6,791 nucleotides of DNA from Bacillus_CJ salitolerans (GCF_042680805.1 NZ_JBHUEM010000036.1:1-6791), one strand, 5' to 3'; positions 1 through 5,063 are shown, counted from the stretch's first letter. Program-made: numbers and translations. The notes: generated by a model not told the origin, from the letters alone.

Positions 1-1
1 C

Positions 2-1108
2 ATTATCAAGAAGTTACCTATCCTAGAATCTGTATTCTACAATAAAGGTGATGAAGGTTTAAAGGCTGTATACAATCTCGGGAATGCTCAAGTAGTAGAT
101 GAAGAAGTTCATGATAATGGTATAACCATACGTTTTACAGAGGTATATTATGATGACCTACGTTTCTCGGTAGCATATGAAATTAAATTACCTGAAAAAC
201 AGGAAGTTACTATGGATACACTATCTTTCTTTATGGACGCAAACACATATATTAATGGAGAGAAAGTCCAATTAAGTGGAGGTACTGGTATGTCCAATGA
301 AGATCTTCCATATATTAGAGGTGTTATGGACTTGGATGTATTAGCCGATAAAATGGGTGAAGAGTTTGATTTTACAATAGAGATTTTTGAAGTCAATAAT
401 ATAAAAGGAAAGTGGAAGTTTAATTTTCCTGTTAGCAAGGTCAATGGGTTGAGTTCTCCAACAAAGTTTATATCATCAGATAATTTAGGAAATGGGATGG
501 AAGTAAAGAATCTAGTTGTCACTCCGTCTGGGGTTCAAACTAGTGTTAAATTTAAGGAAAGTATTAAAGAAAATAAAAGTTCAGAGGAGTTAAAGTATTT
601 TATTACAGAAGGAAATGGGATATGGAGAGAAGCGAGCAATCAAACAACAATACACGAAGCAAGGGAGTCCTATATTGAGAAATTTGAAGAGTATTATATA
701 AAGGAAGATGTATTATTTCCACCTATTTCAGATAAGAATGGGCATTTCTCTATCTTACCTGCAAAACAAGTAGAAAGTAAAATTCAACAATACCCATTAC
801 GACATGGAGAGGTAATTAAATATAACGAATATGGTTCATTTGAAATAACAAAAATCCAACAAAGTGAGGGAAATCTCGAGGTAATAATAGATATTCATCA
901 AAATAGTAAGTTCATACCAGTCAATTATATCTACATAACATCAAAAGATTATTCATTCATCTATAGTATGAATGATATGCAGAAAATAGGTAATCATCAA
1001 TATCAATTGATGATTCCAACTAACATAGAATCCAGTGACTTATTGGTTGAGTTTACTATGCTAGAACCATTTCTAGATTTAGCAGTTAATGGTCTTGTCG
1101 ATAATTAA
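2..1108 (+). CDS. DUF4179 domain-containing protein, C-terminal part (5' end outside window)
   Basis: The frame is open from the left edge to a TAA, giving 368 visible residues; the start, and the membrane anchor usual for the family, lie outside. The first residues (KLPILESVFYNKGDEGL, then NGITIRFTEVYYDDLRFS) match the core of DUF4179 proteins, where a short PxxxSxF segment precedes a beta-rich domain with the NGIT...YDxxR pattern. The GKWKFNFPV stretch (about residue 135) is another family hallmark. The remaining ~200 residues (VTPSGVQTSVKF onward) are a less conserved beta-rich region, possibly DUF5643-like. Family members are usually membrane-anchored extracytoplasmic proteins, often encoded beside ECF sigma factors and annotated as anti-sigma-like; no sigma factor is in view, so that role is inference. 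An internal ATG at 212 is not a credible start because the conserved domain begins upstream. The gene is followed by a hairpin at 1263-1291. Confidence 0.8.
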   Translation: MIKKLPILESVFYNKGDEGLKAVYNLGNAQVVDEEVHDNGITIRFTEVYYDDLRFSVAYEIKLPEKQEVTMDTLSFFMDANTYINGEKVQLSGGTGMSNEDLPYIRGVMDLDVLADKMGEEFDFTIEIFEVNNIKGKWKFNFPVSKVNGLSSPTKFISSDNLGNGMEVKNLVVTPSGVQTSVKFKESIKENKSSEELKYFITEGNGIWREASNQTTIHEARESYIEKFEEYYIKEDVLFPPISDKNGHFSILPAKQVESKIQQYPLRHGEVIKYNEYGSFEITKIQQSEGNLEVIIDIHQNSKFIPVNYIYITSKDYSFIYSMNDMQKIGNHQYQLMIPTNIESSDLLVEFTMLEPFLDLAVNGLVDN

Positions 1109-1262
1109 TACTCTCTGTTAAGTGATTTTAGGCTGTTTATTCCTTTACAGGTTATATAGACGGAAAATAAAGTTACTTATAGGCGCTATCGGGTCTTACT
1201 GCTACACAAACAAAGTCATTTCTTCGTAGTAAAACGATACTATTCAGTAGGAAATACCAAAT

Positions 1263-1291
1263 AGACGATAACTATAAATTAGTTATCGTCT
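1263..1291 (+). terminator. Hairpin downstream of the DUF4179 gene
   Basis: A perfect 11-bp stem (AGACGATAACT / AGTTATCGTCT) with a 7-nt loop lies about 155 bases after the DUF4179 stop codon. It is followed by TTGTTCAACTAAAGGGTGC, the flank of the recurrent terminator unit of this window. The downstream T-run is weak, so termination is probable rather than certain. Between 1109 and 1262 I see no supportable gene. Confidence 0.5.
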
Positions 1292-1303
1292 TGTTCAACT
1301 AAA

Positions 1304-1499
1304 GGGTGCTTTACCTACACAAAGAAATAGTTTATAGAGCCTAAATTATGCAAGTTTTTATACATTACTTGTTAGATAGGCTCTTTTTGTGTTTTTAGAA
1401 AATAACGTCGTGGGATCACATTTTGTATTAAAAAAATTTCCAATTAAGTGTGTCATTTATTTGAGCACAAGCTGTGTCATTTTACTTGGCGGTCACAAC
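1304..1499 (+). repeat. Left arm of a 196-bp inverted repeat
   Basis: This stretch is the reverse complement of 3958-4153; the pairing is gap-free (paired positions sum to 5457) and I count one mismatch (C at 1468). Going inward, it contains the GGGTGC flank of the terminator unit, a two-step terminator hairpin, about 60 AT-rich bases, and a tip with two tandem copies of a TGTCATTT(A/T)-type motif ending in GGCGGTCACAAC. The tandem-motif tip resembles the multi-site terminal sequences of IS21-type elements, and a divergent relative lies at 6376-6427. Similarity ends at 1499; outward, a looser match of a few bases continues as the unit flank (AACTAAA against AAGTAAC). I see no transposase gene in either arm and no obvious target-site duplication. 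Confidence 0.9.
1336..1392 (+). terminator. Rho-independent terminator inside left arm
   Basis: The stem AGAGCCTA (1336-1343) pairs with TAGGCTCT (1377-1384), with an inner CAAGT/ACTTG step, followed by TTTTTGTGTTTTT. On the plus strand it would stop read-through from the DUF4179 gene before the enclosed segment. An identical copy lies in the right arm on the opposite strand. Confidence 0.75.
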
Positions 1500-1664
1500 A
1501 TCCTTAATATCTATAATTTCTATTGAAGAATTCTCAAATAAATCTAACGATTGGATTGTTTTGATTATCGATTCCTCGTCGTTTCCATTTCTGTAAAATG
1601 AACTATTCAGGTAATTAAATATGAAGACTCCGAAAATAACGATTACTAAAACTAAATATTTCAT
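1482..1664 (-). pseudogene. N-terminal part of a small membrane-anchored protein, cut by the left repeat arm
   Basis: An ATG at 1664 is preceded by GGGGGTC at suitable spacing. The first ~17 residues (MKYLVLVIVIFGVFIF) are a signal-anchor helix, followed by a soluble stretch containing NDEESIIKTIQSLDLF and SIEIIDIKD. The native frame runs to the Asp codon at 1500-1502; the last five codons (VVTAK, then TAA) come from the inverted-repeat tip, so the protein ends abruptly just after a predicted beta strand. I take it as a truncated gene. A fragment at 3837-3956, on the same strand at the other edge of the enclosed segment, is in compatible phase and could be its missing C-terminal half. The family is unknown to me. 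Confidence 0.6.
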
Positions 1665-1881
1665 TTTGACCCCCGGAAAGTTATTTCATAAAAGCTGTAA
1701 ATTCTGATAACTTAAGTCTATCACAGAGCCAAACAATAGGGGATCATAGTTAAAAGTAGTATATATAAGTCATTGTCAAATTGGTTGTTCCTAGTTACTC
1801 ACTTAAGACATAAAGTTGATAAATGCGAGGTTATTCCTAAAATCTCCTTGTTCACCTGAACTCCCCTTTACTTTCAACATA
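1665..1881. other. Gene-free leader region
   Basis: There is no convincing reading frame on either strand. It presumably holds the promoter of the truncated gene starting at 1664. On the minus strand a TTGACA occurs upstream (about 1773-1778) and TATACT lies closer to the gene, but their spacing is too short for a standard sigma-A promoter, so I do not call one. A short GTTCAGGTGAAC inverted repeat lies near 1850-1861. Confidence 0.4.
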
Positions 1882-1913
1882 AATAAAAGCCAATCTCCTT
1901 CTTGAAGATTAGC
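1882..1913 (-). terminator. Terminator of the recurrent intergenic unit
   Basis: On the minus strand GCTAATCT (1913-1906) pairs with AGATTGGC (1896-1889), one G-U pair included, followed by TTTTATTT. The stretch 1887-1921 is an almost exact direct repeat of 5087-5121. The flanks match the unit pattern: CTAAAGGGGGC before the hairpin and GTTGAAAGTAAAGGGG after it. It would terminate transcripts from the small genes at 2024-2621. Confidence 0.7.
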
Positions 1914-2023
1914 CCCCTTTAGACAAAAGTGAATTACATTATATATTTTTTCAAATTGGCTACTGTTGTAATCCCTTCTGTTATCATCCTAGAGAAATAT
2001 TAATAAATTCTCTAAAGGAAACT

Positions 2024-2166
2024 TCATTTGCTAGGGTACTTTTCATCTTTGTACCTCATTTCTCACTGCATAGAGCAAAATACCATCGGACCTTGTATTT
2101 TAGCTTCTGAATCTAGAACAAAATAAATCCAAATCCAACAATAACAAATAATATTTCTTTCATCAT
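2024..2166 (-). pseudogene. Decayed small membrane-protein gene overlapping the 3' end of the DUF3951-type gene
   Basis: The upstream gene's TGA stop (2163-2165) overlaps an ATG at 2166 (ATGA), the typical arrangement for translational coupling. The new frame begins MMKEILFVIVGFGFILF, a membrane segment, and stops at 2113. The adjacent frame continues directly as LDSEAKIQGPMVF and, past another stop, EMRYKDEKYPSK, ending at 2024. That reads like a roughly 45-residue protein broken by a one-base frameshift and a later nonsense change. Alternatively the 17-residue product is complete and the rest is noncoding. The family is unknown. Confidence 0.35.
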
Positions 2167-2333
2167 TTCTTTTCCTCATGGTAATGAGTAATGTGGTTTG
2201 AATCATCGTTCTTTCCACTTACAAAATCATCATATGGAGTATAGTTATTTGAAGGAAACTTCTTGTTCTTCATTGTTCTGATTGTTACAAACGTAATTAT
2301 TGCAATTATGAAAATTAGAAATATGTATGTCAA
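2163..2333 (-). CDS. Small DUF3951-type membrane protein
   Basis: The predicted 56-residue protein has one N-terminal membrane helix (about residues 3-20: YIFLIFIIAIITFVTI), a basic stretch (RTMKNKK) and a hydrophilic tail with PSNNYTPYDDFVSGKND. The PSNxYTPxDD motif followed by G-K-N/D is the signature I associate with DUF3951 proteins of Bacillus, whose function is unknown. I choose the TTG at 2333 because AAAGGAG lies just upstream; an in-frame ATG at 2351 would add six residues but place that ribosome binding site inside the gene and has none of its own. The C-terminus is His/Glu-rich (HITHYHEEKK). The stop overlaps the start of the decayed ORF at 2166. The gene looks intact. Confidence 0.65.
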   Translation of the reverse strand: MTYIFLIFIIAIITFVTIRTMKNKKFPSNNYTPYDDFVSGKNDDSNHITHYHEEKK

Positions 2334-2415
2334 TCGTTTCTCCTTTCTCATAGCAGAAGAATAACTAACTTATATTAACTGTATTCTATTTTTCATGTCC
2401 CCGATTAAATAGGTT

Positions 2416-2427
2416 AAACTATAGTTT
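2416..2427. promoter_or_regulatory. 12-bp perfect palindrome between two small genes
   Basis: AAACTATAGTTT is a perfect palindrome in the 117-base gap between the genes ending at 2451 and starting at 2333. It could be an operator or chance in AT-rich DNA; nothing else supports a role. Confidence 0.2.
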
Positions 2428-2450
2428 TTTATGCTCCTACATTTACCTAA

Positions 2451-2621
2451 TTAACTATTTTTAATAACAGCAATTGCAACAACAATAATAATTATTACAA
2501 TTGGAATCATTGCCTTTAATAATCCGTTCTTTGCTATATATTCATGATCTCCCATTGAACGTCCTACACGGAAGTTTAACTTTACCTTATCTTCTTCCTT
2601 TTGGTTTCCTTCATTTGTCAT
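2451..2621 (-). CDS. Small hypothetical tail-anchored membrane protein
   Basis: The ATG at 2621 is preceded by a near-consensus AAGGAGG at 2629-2635, which settles the start over an upstream in-frame ATG at 2663. The 56-residue product has a charged N-terminal half (NQKEEDKVKLNF, RSMGDHEYIAK) and one strongly hydrophobic C-terminal helix (residues 37-53, almost all Ile, Val and Ala) ending in KNS. This suggests a cytoplasmic domain with a C-terminal membrane anchor. I do not recognise the family. It lies about 118 bases upstream of the DUF3951-type gene on the same strand, and a strong terminator at 2701-2731 separates it from the gene upstream, so it should have its own promoter in 2636-2700. 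Confidence 0.6.
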   Translation of the reverse strand: MTNEGNQKEEDKVKLNFRVGRSMGDHEYIAKNGLLKAMIPIVIIIIVVAIAVIKNS

Positions 2622-2700
2622 TATTAGTCCTCCTTGTAATAGGATAATACATATTACATACATATTCTGTAAAATACATCCAATACCTTTTCCTTCAATT

Positions 2701-2731
2701 AAAAAAGCGTCTCTGCTATTTACAGAAACGC
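2701..2731 (-). terminator. Rho-independent terminator
   Basis: On the minus strand GCGTTTCTG pairs with CAGAGACGC (nine pairs with one mismatch, 7-nt loop), followed directly by TTTTTT. It lies 37 bases beyond the ancestral stop of the decayed gene at 2768-3071 and closes that transcription unit. It is preceded by AGGGTGC, again the 5' flank of the recurrent unit. Confidence 0.85.
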
Positions 2732-2767
2732 ACCCTATACTTTGTCACAAACTAATATCAAGGAAAA

Positions 2768-3071
2768 CTAATCAAATAACTCTAAAACAGTTGGGTAATC
2801 ATACTGACCTTTTGAAATCTCAAAGAATCTTCCCTAAAACTCCTAATGTTACAGTTCCGTGATGTTGGTCAAGAACTAATGGTGTAAAAGTTGAAAAGAT
2901 ATAGAAATCAATTACTTCAATCTTTAGATATTCATTTTCAACAAAAGGTTCACCAAATGTTTCTCTTTGATATTCTATGTATTGTTCTTTTGTTGGATTT
3001 GTAAAGATACATATGAGAAGTATGAATAATATAGTTGCTACACCCCCAATTTTTTTATCAAACACCGACAT
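2768..3071 (-). pseudogene. Small signal-anchored protein with a C-terminal frameshift
   Basis: The ATG at 3071 follows AAAGGAGAAATGAG. The current frame encodes 83 residues: an N-terminal membrane helix (about residues 9-25), FTNPTKEQYIEYQRETFGEP, and a C-terminal domain with IDFYIFSTFTPLV and HGTVTLGVLG, stopping at 2820. The overlapping frame runs on without a stop as GRFFEISKGQYDYPTVLELF to a TAG at 2768. This looks like the true C-terminus, so one extra G in the GGG run around 2831-2833 probably broke a ~100-residue gene. The FTNPxxxxYxEY segment after the anchor resembles DUF4359-type proteins, but I am not sure of the family. If the short form is stable, a truncated product could still be made. 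The next terminator lies beyond the ancestral stop, not the new one. Confidence 0.6.
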
Positions 3072-3146
3072 CTCATTTCTCCTTTTATTTGAGAGTTTAA
3101 ATGAAGATTTTTAAGTGTAACTCATTACCTCACTATTTTTATAAAT

Positions 3147-3178
3147 AAAAAAAATCCATTTTCCTTTTTGAGGAAATG
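3147..3178 (-). terminator. Probable rho-independent terminator
   Basis: On the minus strand CATTTCC (3178-3172) pairs with GGAAAATG (3164-3157), with one bulge, followed by GATTTTTTTT. It lies about 19 bases after the stop at 3197 of the upstream gene remnant. Confidence 0.55.
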
Positions 3179-3196
3179 CCCATATACTTTAATAAG

Positions 3197-3295
3197 CTAC
3201 TCACCTGGAATAATACCAATTACTCCTTCAATATCTTGGTCAACAAGAAACGTTGGAGATGCAAGTACATCTTTATCATCTAACGAAACCGAAAA
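3197..3295 (-). pseudogene. C-terminal remnant of an unidentified gene
   Basis: The frame reads FSVSLDDKDVLASP, then TFLVDQDIEGVIGIIPGE and a TAG at 3197-3199, with a terminator just after. Composition and the clean stop-plus-terminator arrangement suggest a real 3' gene end. Upstream the frame runs into the unit motif (GGTGCGAGAATGC on the minus strand, about 3300-3312) and then the stop of the DUF7674-like pseudogene, so no start or N-terminal domain remains. The unit therefore marks the breakpoint. The family is not recognised. Confidence 0.4.
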
Positions 3296-3313
3296 ATTGC
3301 ATTCTCGCACCCG

Positions 3314-3670
3314 TTAGTATCTTCTTCAAAATAGTTCTATTTCATTGGAAGCCTTCCTTGTTTCTTTACCCATGCATCTATAAGCTGTATGAAGGATTTT
3401 TTTATCATCACCAAATCTTTCAAGAATAGTGACACTTAACAGTTCCTTATCGTAGTCATCGCCTTTAGTTGCCATTTTTTCAAAGAAATCAAATAACTTT
3501 TCAAGTTTTTCTGTTTCTTCTTTTTCAAGGAATTTAATAAAGTAGTCGTTACATTAACCAAAGAAAACATGTGGTAATAATTTTTCATTATCTTCAATGT
3601 GCTGTTCTAATAAAAGTTTAAACTCAGGAAATTCCTTTACAAATTGTTCAGCTAAATTGTCTTTATCCAC
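3314..3670 (-). pseudogene. DUF7674-like small protein, broken by two in-frame stops
   Basis: A GTG at 3670 with GGTGAG upstream opens a 119-codon frame: FVKEFPEFKLLLEQHIEDNE, then LLPHVFFG, a stop at 3554-3556 (codon 39), then NDYFIKFLEKEETEKLEKLF, FDFFEKMATKGDDY, ELLSVTILERFGDD and MGKETRKASNEIELF, a TGA at 3326-3328, RRY and TAA. The order of motifs (EFPE near the start, HVFFG, F-x-ExMAxxGDxY, LSVTILExxGD, MGxETxxAS) agrees with the small DUF7674-type proteins I know from Bacillus, whose function is unknown to me. Both premature stops fit single substitutions: GAA to TAA after HVFFG, and TGG to TGA near the end. The reading frame is otherwise kept, so decay is probably recent. Confidence 0.65.
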
Positions 3671-3701
3671 TTTCTCACCGCCAATTACTTACTCAACTCT
3701 A

Positions 3702-3717
3702 GCACCCTTTAGTTTAT
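3702..3717 (-). repeat. Partial terminator-unit flank
   Basis: On the minus strand this reads AAACTAAAGGGTGCTA, the 5' flank of the recurrent unit, without a hairpin after it. It precedes the DUF7674-like pseudogene by about 32 bases, where a 5' leader would be expected, and so looks like a recombination scar. Confidence 0.45.
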
Positions 3718-3772
3718 TCCATTATATAACATATCGGTTTTCATTGTTTCGTTTGAAGTAAGGTTACTCTTA

Positions 3773-3833
3773 AGCTAACCTGTTCAATAGTTCAAAAGCG
3801 ATCACTATGTAGTTATCGCCACCTTTAGTTTAA
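3773..3833 (-). repeat. Complete copy of the recurrent terminator unit
   Basis: On the minus strand: TTAAACTAAAGGTGGC, a hairpin with stem GCGATAACT / AGTGATCGC (one mismatch; 3819-3811 with 3806-3798), TTTT, then GAACTATTGAACAGGTTAGC. The ACTAAAGG and AACTATTGAACAGG flanks match those of copies at 5064-5127 and 6463-6560. It follows the stop of the fragment at 3837 by only a few bases and is its terminator. Confidence 0.7.
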
Positions 3834-3836
3834 CAA

Positions 3837-3956
3837 TCACTCTTCGTTAATTGGAATTGTTGTTGCTACACCACTTTGAGTAATGATCACACTATTTATT
3901 TGATTTGATATACCCTTTTCCACTTTAATAACAAATGTCCTTGGTGTAGCATCTGA
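3837..3956 (-). pseudogene. C-terminal half of a gene cut by the right repeat arm
   Basis: From the inner edge of the right arm the frame reads SDATPRTFVIKVEKG, then ISNQINSVIITQSGVATTIP and INEE, ending at a TGA (3837-3839). It has alternating beta-strand-like segments and a clean 3' end followed by a terminator unit, so it was once a real gene. No start or ribosome binding site remains; the upstream bases belong to the repeat arm, where a stop soon closes the frame. Its first whole codon (3954-3956) is in phase with the last native codon (1500-1502) of the N-terminal fragment at the other edge. Joined, they give ...IIDIKD-SDATPRTF..., a ~95-residue membrane-anchored protein. The function is unknown. 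Confidence 0.5.
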
Positions 3957-3957
3957 A

Positions 3958-4153
3958 GTTGTGACCGCCAAGTAAAATGACACAGCTTTTGCTCAAATAA
4001 ATGACACACTTAATTGGAAATTTTTTTAATACAAAATGTGATCCCACGACGTTATTTTCTAAAAACACAAAAAGAGCCTATCTAACAAGTAATGTATAAA
4101 AACTTGCATAATTTAGGCTCTATAAACTATTTCTTTGTGTAGGTAAAGCACCC
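3958..4153 (-). repeat. Right arm of a 196-bp inverted repeat
   Basis: This is the reverse complement of 1304-1499 with one mismatch by my count. The IS-end-like tip (GTTGTGACCGCC, then two tandem ...AATGACACA motifs spaced about 24 bases apart) faces the enclosed segment, and the terminator hairpin and CACCC flank face outward. Just outside, CGTTACTTTAAGTGTAA continues as a recognisable but diverged unit flank. Because both tips point inward, this is not the usual geometry of one insertion sequence. Confidence 0.9.
4065..4121 (-). terminator. Rho-independent terminator inside right arm
   Basis: Mirror copy of the terminator at 1336-1392: on the minus strand AGAGCCTA pairs with TAGGCTCT, followed by TTTTTGTG. 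It would stop transcripts coming from the isochorismatase gene before the enclosed segment. Confidence 0.75.
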
Positions 4154-4230
4154 GTTACTTTAAGTGTAATACTTCACATACTTTAACATTTTAAATGATA
4201 TTCCATTCTACCTTAATAAGTAACAAAGAT

Positions 4231-4272
4231 AATATCCCAATTTCTTAAATCGAACTAAGAATTTGGGATATT
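4231..4272 (-). terminator. Long hairpin downstream of the isochorismatase gene
   Basis: A 17-bp stem with one mismatch (AATATCCCAATTTCTTA at 4231-4247 against 4256-4272) and an 8-nt loop lies 18 bases after the hydrolase stop. The T-run is poor (ATCTTTGTT), so it may act as a terminator or as a 3' RNA-stabilising hairpin. The rest of 4154-4289 shows no gene. Confidence 0.6.
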
Positions 4273-4289
4273 GTTCTACTACTCAGTTA

Positions 4290-4847
4290 TTACCTATATG
4301 AATTATGTGTTGGATAAAATAACTCTTCTTCTGTATTTCTTACAATGGAAAAGTTTTCAACATTGTAATGTCCATGAAGAGTTTCGTTATGATGATTTAT
4401 AATTTGTTCGGCACTTAAAACATCGCCGTCTGTTGTTGAATGTCCATCTCCAACTAAGGTGACATCCATTCCATTAATAGTTGCAGTTCGGACTGCACTA
4501 TCTATGCAATGTTGGGTTGCACATCCCATTACAACAACATGTCCAATCTCTTGAGATTTTAAGTGATTTAGAAGTCCTGTACCATGGAACGAATTCGTTG
4601 CAGTTTTTTCAAAGAAATTTGCATTTATAGGTACATTAATTTTTTCATGAACTTGAAAACCTTTACCTATTCCTTCTGCAACCTCAAAGTCCCTTACAAA
4701 GACAATAGGAACATTAGAATTATTTGCTTTTTCAATTACTGCATTGATATTTGTGATAAGTTGTTCCTTTTTGTAAACAGCACTTTCTTCTTGATTCCCT
4801 TCAATTAACTCCTGCTGAGCATCAATGATTAACAATAATTGCTTCAA
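4290..4847 (-). CDS. Isochorismatase-family cysteine hydrolase
   Basis: The 185-residue protein has the isochorismatase/nicotinamidase fold signatures: LLLIIDAQQEL at the N-terminus with catalytic Asp9, FEKTATNSF with Lys81, and VVMGCATQHCIDSAVRTA with nucleophile Cys114 in the G-x-x-T-x-x-C-I/V context and the Ala-Thr of the usual cis-peptide. NGMDVTLVGDGHST follows as the conserved strand after the active site. Family members hydrolyse amides or vinyl ethers of small molecules (nicotinamide, isochorismate, related compounds) in the cytoplasm; this sequence does not fix the substrate. I place the start at the TTG at 4847 because AGAGGGG lies 8 bases upstream; a longer frame from TTG 4865 would bury that site. 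The length is normal for the subgroup and nothing is broken. A leader-like short ORF and a hairpin lie immediately upstream. Confidence 0.9.
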   Translation of the reverse strand: MKQLLLIIDAQQELIEGNQEESAVYKKEQLITNINAVIEKANNSNVPIVFVRDFEVAEGIGKGFQVHEKINVPINANFFEKTATNSFHGTGLLNHLKSQEIGHVVVMGCATQHCIDSAVRTATINGMDVTLVGDGHSTTDGDVLSAEQIINHHNETLHGHYNVENFSIVRNTEEELFYPTHNSYR

Positions 4848-4870
4848 ATAATTTTCCCCTCTCAAATTTA

Positions 4871-4903
4871 GGGAAACGTTTTATTTAATTTGACGTTTTC
4901 CCC
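4871..4903 (-). promoter_or_regulatory. Hairpin between short ORF and isochorismatase gene (possible attenuator)
   Basis: On the minus strand GGGGAAAACGT (4903-4893) pairs with ACGTTTCCC (4879-4871), with a bulged A, around an AT-rich loop. It overlaps the end of the short ORF at 4885-4941 and ends about 7 bases before the hydrolase ribosome binding site. Ribosome position on the short ORF could affect this fold, but there is no T-run and no run of one regulatory codon, so attenuation is speculative. Confidence 0.3.
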
Positions 4904-4941
4904 TTAATGTTTTTAACGTCGAAATATTTTTTCATTTTCAT
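4885..4941 (-). CDS. Short leader-like ORF (18 residues)
   Basis: A strong ribosome binding site (AGGAGGT) lies 7 bases before an ATG at 4941, which opens MKMKKYFDVKNIKGKTSN and stops at 4885. The site is better than that of the downstream hydrolase, so translation is likely. The peptide is basic, with no hydrophobic segment. It may be a leader peptide coupled to the hydrolase through the overlapping hairpin, or the 5' stub of a gene lost by deletion. Confidence 0.35.
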   Translation of the reverse strand: MKMKKYFDVKNIKGKTSN

Positions 4942-5013
4942 AATATCTACCTCCTACACTGAGATTGTCCTCTAATTGAGTGTTGGAATTTTCAGACAGT
5001 TAAATATTAACAT

Positions 5014-5045
5014 ATTATAGTTGAAATAACACCTCATATCGTCAA
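5014..5045 (-). promoter_or_regulatory. Possible sigma-A-type promoter for short ORF and hydrolase
   Basis: On the minus strand a perfect TATAAT (5019-5014) lies about 70 bases before the short ORF. A TTGACG (5045-5040) is upstream, but the 20-base spacing is long, so only the -10 element is convincing. Confidence 0.35.
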
Positions 5046-5063
5046 TTAGTTATTTTACTATCC

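Noticed and set aside
148..522. 124-codon minus-strand frame opposite the DUF4179 gene
   Set aside because: It is antisense to conserved DUF4179 sequence and has no family resemblance; a shadow of the real gene.
1109..1262. Possible transposase or RNA remnant after the DUF4179 gene
   Set aside because: All six frames contain frequent stops and I could not see a conserved RNA fold or motif.
1773..1800. TTGACA with a TATACT-like box upstream of the gene at 1664
   Set aside because: The spacing between the boxes is about ten bases or less, too short for a sigma-A promoter; likely chance in AT-rich DNA.
3773..3833. Terminator unit as a true integron attC site
   Set aside because: There is a TAAC-like and a GTTAG-like element around hairpins, but the spacing, pairing of core sites and extrahelical bases of attC are not evident, and no integron integrase is present.
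1304..4153. Reading the whole segment as a standard composite transposon
   Set aside because: The IS-like tips face inward, the arms hold no transposase, and no target-site duplication is visible at either the inner or outer borders.
4584..4808. Plus-strand frame of 74 codons
   Set aside because: It lies fully opposite the isochorismatase gene, including its catalytic Lys region, and has no credible start.
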